Shown here: piece after piece, positions 32,929 through 43,863 of the stretch
How positions within the stretch are numbered: position 1 is the stretch's first letter
Layout of the letters: the number at the start of each line of letters is the position of its first letter
Notes under the pieces: generated by a model
What the model was told of the DNA's origin: nothing
Seen by the model: the letters and a program-made list of their open reading frames with translations, nothing else
The model's database searches: none
Position numbers and translations under genes: made by a program
NCBI GenBank assembly: GCA_003963005.1
Contig: RXJW01000003.1
Span: 1-64,000, forward strand
Source: Burkholderiales bacterium
GTDB lineage: Bacteria > Pseudomonadota > Gammaproteobacteria > Burkholderiales > Burkholderiaceae_C
Direction: 5' to 3'
DNA length: 64,000 bases

Positions 32929-32955
32929 TGGCGATCTCCTGGCTGTGCAGCCGTG

Positions 32956-33993
32956 TCAGCGGTCGCCCTTGATGCCGGCCAGCTGCAGCACGCGCGCCCA
33001 CTTCTCGGTTTCGGTGGTCATCAGCGCCGCCAGCTCGGACGCGCCGCTGCCATGCACGAGCATGCCACGCTGCGTGAGCCGATCGCGCAACACCGGGTTG
33101 GCCAGCACGGCCACACTGTCGCGCTGCAGCCGCGCCAGCTGCTCGGGCTGCTGGCTGCTGGGCGCAAACAGGCCCGCCCAGGTGCTGGCCTCGTAACCGC
33201 GCAGCGCCGGACCGCCAGCTTCTTCCAGCGTCGGCAGGTCGGGCAGGCTCGCGCTGCGGCGGGCACTCGTCACGCCCAGGGCCAGCAGCTTGCCGGCACG
33301 GATCTGCGCGAGCGCTGTGGGCAGGGCGTCGAACATCAGGTCCATGTTGCCGGCCACGACGTCCTGCTGCGCCGACGAGGTGCTGCGGTACGGGAAGTGC
33401 AGCATGTAGGTCTGCGTGAGCCGCTTGAACAGCTCACCGGCCAGATGCGTGGGCGTGCCGTTGCCGCCCGAGGCGATGTGGAGCCGGCCCGGCTGCGCGG
33501 TGGCTGCATGGATCAGGTCGGTCAGCCGGCGCACACCCAGGCTCTGGGCTACCACCGGGTTCATCACCAGCACCAGCGGCAGCGTCGCCACCAGGCAGAC
33601 CGGCGCGAAATCCTTGACCGCGTCATAAGGCAGGCGGCGAAACAGCAGCGGGTTGATGACGTGCGTGGCGGCGCCGCCCATCATCAGCGTGTGCCCGTCG
33701 GTGGCACCGGCCACCTCGGCGCTGCCGATGTTGCCGCTGGCGCCGGGCTTGTTGTCGATGAGCACCGGCTGGCCCAGGCTGCGCTGCAGTTCGGGCGCCA
33801 TCAGGCGAGCCGCGACTTCGCTCGCGCCGCCCGGTGCGAAGGGCACGACGATGCGCAGCGGCCGCGAGGGCCAGGCGGCGGTCGCACCGGGCTGCGCCGC
33901 AGCCGCACCGGCAGTGGCGGCAGCCAGCCAGGCGAGCAGTTCACGGCGTGGCAGGGGAGCAGTCGGCCAGCGGGGCGGCCGTGCGGGACTCAT
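32956..33993 (-). CDS. Bug-family TTT substrate-binding protein, copy 2
   Basis: 345 residues; N-terminus [22 protein letters not shown], a twin-arginine-like export signal, then [56 protein letters not shown]. Sequence order and length parallel the downstream receptor, so the two arose by duplication. Its ATG overlaps the stop of the upstream diguanylate cyclase gene (ATGA at 33990-33993). A periplasmic carboxylate receptor coupled to a cyclase gene suggests it may feed signal input, but this is inference. Confidence 0.88.
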   Translation of the reverse strand: MSPARPPRWPTAPLPRRELLAWLAAATAGAAAAQPGATAAWPSRPLRIVVPFAPGGASEVAARLMAPELQRSLGQPVLIDNKPGASGNIGSAEVAGATDGHTLMMGGAATHVINPLLFRRLPYDAVKDFAPVCLVATLPLVLVMNPVVAQSLGVRRLTDLIHAATAQPGRLHIASGGNGTPTHLAGELFKRLTQTYMLHFPYRSTSSAQQDVVAGNMDLMFDALPTALAQIRAGKLLALGVTSARRSASLPDLPTLEEAGGPALRGYEASTWAGLFAPSSQQPEQLARLQRDSVAVLANPVLRDRLTQRGMLVHGSGASELAALMTTETEKWARVLQLAGIKGDR

Positions 33994-36032
33994 GTCGGAC
34001 CGGGCAGTTGTCGAAGTTGGACCTGGCCGTTGATGCAGGCCGCGTCGAAATCCTGAAGCAGGGCCGCCAGCATATCCGCGTTGGGCGCCTCGACCGCCGT
34101 GATGCCCACCCCCCGATTGCGCCCCTCGGCCTTGGCCTTGTAGAGCACCATGTCCGCCCAGTTCACCGCCTGCTCCCAATGCAGGTGCAGGCCCGGCCCG
34201 GCGGCGCCGCCGAGCGGGAAGCTGGCAAAGCCGATCGACGCGGTGACCCGCAGCGGCCCCTCGGGCGTCTGCACCGGCGCCCCTCCGATGCCCCGCAGCA
34301 CGCGCTCAGCCATCTGGGCCAGGTCGTCACCCGGCAGGGCGGGCGCGAAGACGAGGAACTCCTCGCCCCCCCAGCGCACGACGAGGTCGCTGTCCCGCAC
34401 GGCCGCACGGATGCGCCGGGCCACCTCGACGATCACCGCATCCCCGGCCGCATGCCCATGCCAATCGTTGATGTTCTTGAAGTGATCGATGTCGATCATC
34501 ATCAGCGCGCCCTCGAAGCCCTCGCCCGGCTGCTCGCGGGTGCGCTGGTCCATCACCGCGAGGAAATGACGGCGGTTGGACAGGTCGGTCAGCGGATCGC
34601 GCTCGCTCTGGGCCCGCAGCAGGCTCTGGTTGGCGGTGAGCCGGGCCTGCGCGCGGCGCATGCGCACCAGCGTGACGCCGATCAAGGCCAGCGAGAGCAC
34701 CAGCAGGGCACCCACGGCCAGACCGACCTGCTGCGCGAGCTGCTGGTTGGCCAGCTGCTGGTCCTTGAGCTGGCCGTCGCGCGCGAGCAGATCCAGGTCC
34801 CGCTGTTTGGCGGCGCTGTCGTATTTGCGGCCGAGCTCCTCGAGGGCGGCTGCGCGGTTGCGCTCGTTGGCGCGGTCGTTGAGATCGCGCTCGGCATGCA
34901 GTGCAGCCAGCGCCTCCTTGAACTGGCCGGCCTCGGCCCAGGTGTCGGCCAGCTCCCGCAGCTCGCGCGCGCGCAGCACCAGGTCACCCGGATCGTTGCC
35001 GAACTCGCCCACCCGGGCCAGCGCCTGCCTCGCCTGGTCGAACTGGCGCAGCTTGATGTAGGCGATGGCGAGGTTATGGTGCAGGCCGCGTTCGTAGTAG
35101 CGGTCGCCAAAGCGCTGCAGCACAGGCAGCGCCTGCTGGCCCACGGCCAAGGCCTCCTTCAGCAGCCCGAGGTGCATGTAGGAATCGACGAGGTTGGAGC
35201 GCAGCACGGCAGCCAGGTGGGGGGCATCGGCCTGTTCGGCGATCAGCACACCGGCCTCGAATGCACTGCGGGCACCAGCCATGTCGCGCGCGCGGCGCTC
35301 GATGGCGCCTTCGTAGTTGCGCACGCGGGCTGCAGCCAGCAGATCACCGCTGGCCTCCACCTCGGCCGCACGCAGCTCGGCGCGCGCGGCATCCGTCTTG
35401 TCCTGGGCCTGCAGGCTCACCGCCAGCATGCCCAGGCTGATGGCCGCCAGATGCTTGTCCTCCCCGCCGCGCGCCAGGGCCAGCGCACGGCGCGCGCTGG
35501 CCTCGGAGACAGCGAAGGCCGCCTGCGCGAACTGCTCCCGCTGCAGCAGGCGCAGCGCCTCCCAGGCACTGCGGAAGTCGCAGCCCAGTTCGCGCACGGC
35601 CCGCCGCTCGTCGCCGGGCGGGCATTGCTTGTCCAGGCCGGCCAGGGCCCGTGTGGCCAGAGGCGCCGCCGCCTTGCCGGCTCGCTCGAGCGCAAGCGCC
35701 CGCAACAGCCAGCTGCGGTCCACACCGTCGGCGCGAGCCATCAACTGCTCGGCCACGGCCTCGGCCGCCTCGGCACGGCCCGCCTGGAGCAGCACGCGGC
35801 CGCGGGCCATCAGCCACGCCGACTCCCGCGGCTGGCCGGGCCCGGCGTGGGTCGGCCAGCGCTGCTGCAGCTCGGCCAGCACGGCCTCCGGCGCATCGAA
35901 GGCCCGCCGGACGAGGCTGGCCAGCAAGGCATCCTCGCTCGCCGGGTCCGGTGCCGTCACCGGCCCTGCCGTCGCCAGCAGCGGCAGGGCCAGGCCCCAG
36001 CCAGCCCACCAGTGGCGCCACCACCGGCTCAT
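33990..36032 (-). CDS. TPR-containing diguanylate cyclase, copy 1
   Basis: 680 residues. Signal-like N-terminus (MSRWWRHWWAGWGLALPLLATAGP), an Ala-rich helical periplasmic region with tetratricopeptide-like repeats (about 60-400), a single membrane segment (about 436-457, VGLAVGALLVLSLALIGVTLV), then a GGDEF domain: DPLTDLSNRRHF, MIDIDHFKNIND and RWGGEEF near residue 556. The RxxD inhibitory site (RDSD) is five residues before GGEEF. It should make c-di-GMP with product inhibition, under control of the periplasmic TPR part. ATGA overlaps at both ends couple it to its neighbours. Confidence 0.88.
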   Translation of the reverse strand: MSRWWRHWWAGWGLALPLLATAGPVTAPDPASEDALLASLVRRAFDAPEAVLAELQQRWPTHAGPGQPRESAWLMARGRVLLQAGRAEAAEAVAEQLMARADGVDRSWLLRALALERAGKAAAPLATRALAGLDKQCPPGDERRAVRELGCDFRSAWEALRLLQREQFAQAAFAVSEASARRALALARGGEDKHLAAISLGMLAVSLQAQDKTDAARAELRAAEVEASGDLLAAARVRNYEGAIERRARDMAGARSAFEAGVLIAEQADAPHLAAVLRSNLVDSYMHLGLLKEALAVGQQALPVLQRFGDRYYERGLHHNLAIAYIKLRQFDQARQALARVGEFGNDPGDLVLRARELRELADTWAEAGQFKEALAALHAERDLNDRANERNRAAALEELGRKYDSAAKQRDLDLLARDGQLKDQQLANQQLAQQVGLAVGALLVLSLALIGVTLVRMRRAQARLTANQSLLRAQSERDPLTDLSNRRHFLAVMDQRTREQPGEGFEGALMMIDIDHFKNINDWHGHAAGDAVIVEVARRIRAAVRDSDLVVRWGGEEFLVFAPALPGDDLAQMAERVLRGIGGAPVQTPEGPLRVTASIGFASFPLGGAAGPGLHLHWEQAVNWADMVLYKAKAEGRNRGVGITAVEAPNADMLAALLQDFDAACINGQVQLRQLPGPT

Positions 36033-38128
36033 GCGCTCGCTCCACGCGGCACGTGCTCGGCCGCTTCGCCCGGCCGCGCACCGCTCGGGCCGGTCAGCAC
36101 CTGCAGGCCCACGCGGCCCTCGCTGCAGGCAGCCTCCAGGCGTGCCGTGAGCTGCGCCGCGGCCAGCGCGTCCGGGGCATCGATGCGCTCCACGCCATAG
36201 GCCTTGTTGCGGCCGTGCGCCTTGGCCAGGTACATGACCGTGTCCACGAGATCGATGGCCCGCTCCCATGACATCCGCAGCCCATGCGGCGGCAGCGGCA
36301 GGCTGACGAAACCGATGGAGGCCGTGACCGGGATGGGGCGTCCCTCCTGGGGCACGGGCTCGCCGCCGATCAGATCGAGGAGGCGCTGCGCCAGCTGCGC
36401 CGCAAAAGGGCCCTCGCGCGCCCGTGCCACGATCAGGAACTCCTCGCCACCCCAGCGCACGATGAGGTCGTCGTCACGCACGGCCTGGCGCAGCCGTGAG
36501 GCCATCTCGATGAGCACGCTGTCGCCCGCTGCGTGGCCGTAGCTGTCGTTGATGCGCTTGAAGTGGTCGATGTCGATCAGGAAGACGCTGGCAGCCAGGC
36601 CGTCCCCGCTGGACAGGCTCTTGATCGCCGACTGGAAGTGGCGCCGGTTGGCCAGGCCGGTGAGCGGATCGGTTTCGCTCTGGCGCTTGAGCGAGGCGTT
36701 GCTGTGCGCCAGGGCTTCGTTGGTGCGGCGCACGCGGCGGAAGGCCTGCCACAGCAGCCCGAGCGACACCAGCACGCAGCCGCCCAGGGCTGCCCACAGC
36801 ATCAGGGCCAGGTTGCGCTGGTGGACCTGCTCGGCCTTCAGTGCATTGTCGCGGTTGAGCAACTCGATGTCGCGGGCCCGCTGCTCGGCATCCTGGCGCT
36901 CCTGGGCCTCGAGCAGCAGCTTGCGGGTCTCGTCACGCAGCACGCGTTCGCTGACGCGCCGGTGCTCGCGGTAGGCGCCCACGGCACCCGCCAGGTCACC
37001 GGCCCTCTCCAGGTAGCCGGCCAGTTCCTCCCAGCCCACCGAGGCGTCCGACAGCGCACCCTTTTGTTCGTCCAGCGTGTTGCTGGCACGCACATCGTCG
37101 CGCCCTTCGGCCACACGCCCCATCGCGATCTTGGCCAAGCCGATGTTGGCACGTGCAACGCTCTCGGCACTGGCGTGCCGCGCGGCGCGGGCCAGCGGCA
37201 GGGCCTGCTCGGCCAGTTCCAGCGCTCGTGCCCAGTGCCCCTGGCGCAGGTGGTAGTCGGCGAGATTGGCCAGGCCCAAGGCACGCACGGCGTCCGCACC
37301 TGCGCGTGACGCCTGCTCCAGGGCGTCGGAATAGGCCTGCAGGGTGATCCCCGAATCGGCGTCTGAGGAGTAGACGATGCCCCGCATCGTGTACACGCGA
37401 TTGAGCGTCATCGGATCGGGGTCCTTCTGGGCCTCGGAAAGTGCCTGCCCGATGAGCTGCCGGGCGCGCGCCGGTGTGTCGGCACGGTTGGACGTGTAGG
37501 ACAGCTCCACAAGCGCCAGCGCCATGCGCCAGGGCTGCCCCATCTGCTCGGCCAGGCGCAGTGCCACGTGGCCTTGATTGAGCGATGCATCGAGTTCGCC
37601 GGAATCGCTGCTGATGCCGGCGAGCTGGTCGTGGTAGCGCCACCGGATCACCGGGTTGGCGGCGCTGGCCTGGGACAGATCCACGGCGAGCAGCGTCTTG
37701 CGGGCTTCACGCAGATCCCCTTGCACACGCAGGTATTCAGCAGCGGCCGTCGCTGCGGCGACCACCGCGCTGGCGCGCAGCGGGCCCGCTGGCCAATCGC
37801 GCAGTTTTTGGCAGATGCCGTCCGTCAGGGCCCGGTCGCGCGCGAGTGCCGACAGCCAGGCCCTGAGCGCCAGCACATCCAGCTCCGCCGCGCTGCCGGG
37901 CTCGAGGCCGGCGCCGATGCTGCGCAGCTCCTGCTCCAGCAGGGCCGGCTTGGCGCGGGCCGCACGCTCAATCCGGTCCAGCTCGCGCGCCAGCCGCTGA
38001 TCGGCCGGGACCGAGGCCGCCGACGCCGGGGGCTGCGCATCGCCGCCACCCGGCGAGCAGGCGCACAACAACGCCAGCGCGGCCAGGGCCGCGCACAGCG
38101 TCGAACGTGAAGCCAGGGGTGGGTGCAT
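36029..38128 (-). CDS. TPR-containing diguanylate cyclase lipoprotein, copy 2
   Basis: 699 residues with the same architecture as the next gene: lipobox-like LCACS near residue 25, periplasmic helical/TPR region (LANLADYHLRQGHWARALELAEQAL and similar), coiled linker, membrane segment (about 438-462) and GGDEF domain (DPLTGLANRRHF, LIDIDHFKRIND, RWGGEEF near 559). The RDDD I-site is present. I start at the ATG at 38128; a TTG lies one codon upstream. It is the first gene of a four-gene minus-strand run (two cyclases, two Bug receptors). An unusual point is the tandem duplication of an entire transmembrane cyclase. Confidence 0.87.
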   Translation of the reverse strand: MHPPLASRSTLCAALAALALLCACSPGGGDAQPPASAASVPADQRLARELDRIERAARAKPALLEQELRSIGAGLEPGSAAELDVLALRAWLSALARDRALTDGICQKLRDWPAGPLRASAVVAAATAAAEYLRVQGDLREARKTLLAVDLSQASAANPVIRWRYHDQLAGISSDSGELDASLNQGHVALRLAEQMGQPWRMALALVELSYTSNRADTPARARQLIGQALSEAQKDPDPMTLNRVYTMRGIVYSSDADSGITLQAYSDALEQASRAGADAVRALGLANLADYHLRQGHWARALELAEQALPLARAARHASAESVARANIGLAKIAMGRVAEGRDDVRASNTLDEQKGALSDASVGWEELAGYLERAGDLAGAVGAYREHRRVSERVLRDETRKLLLEAQERQDAEQRARDIELLNRDNALKAEQVHQRNLALMLWAALGGCVLVSLGLLWQAFRRVRRTNEALAHSNASLKRQSETDPLTGLANRRHFQSAIKSLSSGDGLAASVFLIDIDHFKRINDSYGHAAGDSVLIEMASRLRQAVRDDDLIVRWGGEEFLIVARAREGPFAAQLAQRLLDLIGGEPVPQEGRPIPVTASIGFVSLPLPPHGLRMSWERAIDLVDTVMYLAKAHGRNKAYGVERIDAPDALAAAQLTARLEAACSEGRVGLQVLTGPSGARPGEAAEHVPRGASA

Positions 38129-38142
38129 CAATCGGTAGGCCG

Positions 38143-38157
38143 GGCGGTCTGACCGCC
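38143..38157. repeat. Short GC hairpin between cyclase and yejF
   Basis: GGCGGT-CTG-ACCGCC, a perfect 6-bp stem with a 3-base loop in the 130-base gap upstream of the cyclase operon. No T-run. It may be part of the 5' untranslated region or of the yejF-side promoter. Confidence 0.4.
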
Positions 38158-38258
38158 TTGCCAGGACATTTCAGCGCGGTTCACGCCTCCTGTCGCCCCC
38201 GATGGGGCCCAGGAGCGTTGAAATTGCACGTTACCGCCGGCCCGCCCGGTTAGGCAGC

Positions 38259-39937
<1,679 letters not shown>

Positions 39938-39941
<4 letters not shown>

Positions 39942-40963
39942 TCGAGGCCCCTCAACTTCGGGTCCAGCGCGTCACGCAGTGCGTCGGTGAACAGCGCGAA
40001 GGCGGTGACGAACACGGCCATGAAGGCCGTCACGGCGGCGAGCTGCCACCAGTAGCCGAGGATCATCTCGTTCTGCGCCTCGGCCAGCATCGTGCCCCAG
40101 GAGACCTGGTCGACACTCACGCCCAGGCCGAGGTAGCTCAGGATGACCTCGCTCTTGATGAAGCTCACCACGTGCAGCGAGAGCTGCACCAGTGCGACGT
40201 GCGACACGTTGGGCAGGATGTGCTTGAACATCCGCGACCACTGGCTCGCGCCGATGGCCTCGGCCGAGCGCACGTACTCACGCACCCGGTGCTTCATGAA
40301 CTCGGCCCGGATGAGCCGGTAGATGCCCGTCCAGCCGGTGAACGCCAGGATGCACACCACCGCCCCGATGCCGCGCGGGAAGATGGCCGCGAACGCGAAG
40401 ATCAGCAGGATGCTCGGGATGGCGGTGAAGACGTTGTAGACCCACTCCAGGAAATCGCCCACCTTGCCGCCGAAGAAGCCGGACAGGGCTCCCAGCACGG
40501 TGCCGATCAGCGTGGCCACGAGCGCGGCCGCCAGGCCGACGACGATGGACACCTCGGCACCTTTCACCACCTTGGACAACACGTCGCGGCCCAGGCGGTC
40601 ACCGCCCAGCGGCAGCGTCTCGGACTTGACGATCTCCTCGGTCTTGAAGGCCTTGGCGCGCTCGGCCCATTCGCCGTAGCGCGGAGCCAGCGGGTCGATG
40701 TCGCTCAGGTCGACGTTGGGCCCCTTGGGCGCGACGATGGCCCCGGTGTCCTCCTGGGGCTTCGGGCCGACGAGCGTCGGCGGCGCGTTCGGCACGCCGA
40801 TCTCCTTCTGCCAGCCGGCGGCGATGAGATCGGTGGCCGCGAGCAGCACCAGCACCAGGAAGGCCCCGACGATGGTCATGCAGACCATGCCGACGCGGTC
40901 GGTCTTGAGGCGCCGCCAGGAGGCGGCCCACACGCCGCCGGAAGAGGAAACAGCCGTTGTCAT
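39938..40963 (-). CDS. yejE: Peptide ABC transporter permease
   Basis: 341 residues. About six membrane segments, an N-terminal first helix followed by a large periplasmic loop with GDRLGRDVLSKVVKGAEVSIVVGLAAAL, and the cytoplasmic EAA loop EYVRSAEAIGASQWSRMFKHILPNV, which docks on the ATPase. It is of the DppC/OppC/YejE type. The ATG at 40963 overlaps the end of yejB (ATGA at 40960-40963). Confidence 0.94.
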
Positions 40964-41898
40964 TTGAGGACCACCCGCGGGTCGACAAGCTTGTAGAGGA
41001 GGTCGACGAACAGGTTGAAGCTCATCGTGAGTGCCGCCAGGTAGATGGCAAAGGCCTGCAGCACCGGGTAGTCGCCGCGGTTCACCGCCAGCAGCAGCTC
41101 GCGACCCAGGCCCGGGATCGAGAAGAACACCTCGATCAGGAAGCTGCCCACCAGCACGCCAGGCAGCAGCACCGACACGTTCGTGAGGATCGGGATCATC
41201 GCGTTGCGCAGCACTTGCTTGAGCAGCACGGTGCGCTCGGTCAAGCCCTTGGCGCGTGCGGTGCGAACGTAGTCTTGGCCGATTTCGTCGAGGAAGAAGC
41301 TGCGGTACAGGCGAATCTGCGGGGCCAGCGACACGGCCACGGCCACCAGCACCGGCAGCGGCGCGTAGGTGGTGAGGTTGGTCCCGTGGCTGGCCGTCCA
41401 GCCCTGCACCGGGAACCAGCCCAGGCGGAAGGCGAACAGGTACTGCGCCAGGATCACGTACACCAGCAGCGAAATGGACACCGCCACGGTCGTGCAGATC
41501 ATCACGGCGCGGTCGGTCAGGCTGCCGCGCACGGTGGCCACGGCCAGTGCGAACGGGATCGCGAGCAAGACCTCGAGGATCAGGATGGGCACCGTCACCG
41601 TCAGCGTGGCCGGCAAGCGCGTGGAAAAGAGGTGGGCGACCGACTCGTTCGTCGCCCAGCTCTTGCCCCAGTCGAAGGTGACGATCTGCTTGACGAAGAG
41701 GTAGAGCTGCTCCCAAACCGGCTTGTTCAGGCCCAGCTGCTCGCGGATGGATTCGATCTGCTCAGGGCTTGCGTTCAATCCACCAAGAATCACGGAAGGA
41801 TCACTTCCGAAATACTTGAAGAGGAAGAACACGAGCAGGACGACGCCGAGCAGGGTCGGGATCATCTGCCAGAGGCGTCGGATCAGATAGGCCGCCAT
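40960..41898 (-). CDS. yejB: Peptide ABC transporter permease
   Basis: 312 residues of the DppB/OppB/YejB type. N-terminal AAYLIRRLWQMIPTLLGVVLLVFFLF is the conserved first helix, and EAA-type DYVRTARAKGLTERTVLLKQVLRNAMIPI is present. I start at the ATG at 41898, preceded by GGAG seven bases away, rather than an upstream ATG at 41922. It is divergent from the two substrate-binding proteins. Confidence 0.94.
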   Translation of the reverse strand: MAAYLIRRLWQMIPTLLGVVLLVFFLFKYFGSDPSVILGGLNASPEQIESIREQLGLNKPVWEQLYLFVKQIVTFDWGKSWATNESVAHLFSTRLPATLTVTVPILILEVLLAIPFALAVATVRGSLTDRAVMICTTVAVSISLLVYVILAQYLFAFRLGWFPVQGWTASHGTNLTTYAPLPVLVAVAVSLAPQIRLYRSFFLDEIGQDYVRTARAKGLTERTVLLKQVLRNAMIPILTNVSVLLPGVLVGSFLIEVFFSIPGLGRELLLAVNRGDYPVLQAFAIYLAALTMSFNLFVDLLYKLVDPRVVLK

Positions 41899-41931
41899 CA
41901 AGGACTCCAGTGGGGCTCCCAAGAAACCACA

Positions 41932-41954
41932 AACCCCGCGGGTGACACGGGGTT
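41932..41954. promoter_or_regulatory. Inverted repeat in yejB / binding-protein intergenic region
   Basis: AACCCCG (41932-41938) and CGGGGTT (41948-41954), spacer 9, between divergent transporter genes. About 60 bases further on, TAGACT (42017-42022) would serve as a -10 for the binding-protein operon. The repeat may be an operator for coordinated control. Confidence 0.4.
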
Positions 41955-42051
41955 GCGCGACAAAACGGCCCGGAGTCTATGCGAGCGACCCGCCCTGCCG
42001 GCATGCCGGTTTCACTAGACTCCGCGACTTCCGCCGATCCCCCTGTCCGTC

Positions 42052-43863
42052 ATGAAGCTGCCCGCCCTGCTGTGCACCCTGGTTCTGAGCTTCGGTCTGA
42101 CCGCCGCGCAGGCCCAAAGTCCCGAACCGCAGAAGGTCTTGCGCTATGCCTTCAAGGTCGCTGAAACCGGTTTCGACCCTGCGCAGATCACCGACCTCTA
42201 CTCCAAGGCCATCGCCTCGGGCATCTTCGACGCGCCGCTGGAATACGACTTCGGCGCCCGCCCCTTCAAGCTGCGCCCGGCCACGCTGGCCGAGATGCCG
42301 CAGATCAGCGCGGACTTCAAGACCCTCACGATGCGGGTCAAGCCCGGCATCTACTTCAGCGACGATCCGGCCTTCAAGGGCCAGAAGCGCGAGCTGACGG
42401 CGGCCGACTACGTCTACAGCATCAAGCGCCACTACGACCCCAAGCTCAAGAGCGGCAACCTGTATCTGCTCGAAAACGCCAGGATCCTGGGACTTTCCGA
42501 GCTGCGGCGCGAGCTGATGAAGGCCAAGAAGCCCTTCGACTACGACCGCGAGGTCGAGGGCCTGAGGACGCTGGACCGCTACACCTTCCAGATCAAGCTC
42601 GGCGTGCCGGACCCGCGCTTCGTCTACCAGTTCAGTGATGCGGGCTTTCTGGGCGCGGTGGCCCGGGAGGTGGTCGAGTACTACGGCGACAAGATCATGG
42701 AGCACCCGGTCGGCACGGGGGCGTGGCGCCTTGGCGAATGGCGCCGCAGCTCGCGCGTCGTGCTCGAGAAGAACCCGAACTTCCGCGAGGTGCGCTACGC
42801 CGAGACGGCGCCTCCGGACGCCAGCGACCAACTCAAGGCCGAGGTCGCCGCGCTGCAGGGCCGCAAGCTCCCGCTGGTGGACCGCGTCATCATCGACATC
42901 ATCGAGGAAGCCCAGCCGCGCTGGCTGTCCTTCCTGCGCGGCGAGGCGGATGTCATCGAAGAGGTGCCCATCGACTTCGCCGGTGTGGCCATGCCCGGCA
43001 ACCAGCTGGCGCCCAACCTGGCCAAGCAGGGCATCACGATGATCCGCTACCCGCGTGCCGACATCGCGCTGAGCTACTTCAACATGGAGGACCCGGTCGT
43101 GGGTGGCTACACCCCCGAGAAGATCGCGCTGCGCCGCGCGATCAACCTCGCGGTGGACCTGGAGAAGGAGATCCGCCTGGTGCGCCGTGGCCAGGCGATC
43201 ATGAGCCAGGGGCCGATCCCGACCACGGTGTTCGGCTACGACCCCGCCTTCAAGTCCGAGATGACGGAGTACAGCGTGGCCAAGGCCAAGGCGCTGCTGG
43301 ACATGTACGGCTACAAGGATCGCGATGGCGACGGCTGGCGCGAGCAGCCCAACGGCGAGCCGCTGACCATCGAATACTCGACACTCGCCGACGGTGAGCG
43401 CCGTCAACTCGCCGAACAGTGGCAGAAGAACATGGCCGCCATCGGCATCCGCATGACCTTCAAGATCGGCAAGTTCCCCGAGCAGCTCAAGGCCGCCAAC
43501 GCCGGCAAGCTGCAGATGTGGGGCGTGGGCTGGGTCGGCACGACGCCCGACGGCGACACGTTCCTCGCGCTCGGCTCCGGCAAGGCCAAGGGCCATGCCA
43601 ACAAGCCACGCTTCGAGCTGCCCGCGTTCGATGCGATCTACGAGAAGCAGAAGGTGCTGCCCGACGGCCCCGAGCGCCAGGCGCTGATGGCCGAAGGCCA
43701 GCGCCTGCTGGTGGCCTACGCGCCGTACAAGTTCCACGTGCACCGCATCTGGACGGACATGGCCCATCCCTGGGTGAAGGGCTACAGCCGCAACATCTTC
43801 GTGCGGGACTTCTGGAAGTACATCGACGTCGACCCCGCCGCTCAACCGAAGGCCAAGTCATGA
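42052..43863 (+). CDS. Peptide ABC substrate-binding protein 1 (YejA-like)
   Basis: 603 residues. Signal peptide MKLPALLCTLVLSFGLTAAQAQ, then SBP family 5: KVLRYAFKVAETGFDPAQITDLYS, ADYVYSIKRHYDPKL, EHPVGTGAWRLGEWRRSSR and the C-terminal AYAPYKFHVHRIWTDMAHPWVKGY. It is a periplasmic oligopeptide receptor that delivers substrate to YejBEF, encoded divergently. Its stop overlaps the next start (ATGA at 43860-43863). The adjacent protein is a close paralogue, so the transporter has two alternative receptors. Confidence 0.92.
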   Translation: MKLPALLCTLVLSFGLTAAQAQSPEPQKVLRYAFKVAETGFDPAQITDLYSKAIASGIFDAPLEYDFGARPFKLRPATLAEMPQISADFKTLTMRVKPGIYFSDDPAFKGQKRELTAADYVYSIKRHYDPKLKSGNLYLLENARILGLSELRRELMKAKKPFDYDREVEGLRTLDRYTFQIKLGVPDPRFVYQFSDAGFLGAVAREVVEYYGDKIMEHPVGTGAWRLGEWRRSSRVVLEKNPNFREVRYAETAPPDASDQLKAEVAALQGRKLPLVDRVIIDIIEEAQPRWLSFLRGEADVIEEVPIDFAGVAMPGNQLAPNLAKQGITMIRYPRADIALSYFNMEDPVVGGYTPEKIALRRAINLAVDLEKEIRLVRRGQAIMSQGPIPTTVFGYDPAFKSEMTEYSVAKAKALLDMYGYKDRDGDGWREQPNGEPLTIEYSTLADGERRQLAEQWQKNMAAIGIRMTFKIGKFPEQLKAANAGKLQMWGVGWVGTTPDGDTFLALGSGKAKGHANKPRFELPAFDAIYEKQKVLPDGPERQALMAEGQRLLVAYAPYKFHVHRIWTDMAHPWVKGYSRNIFVRDFWKYIDVDPAAQPKAKS

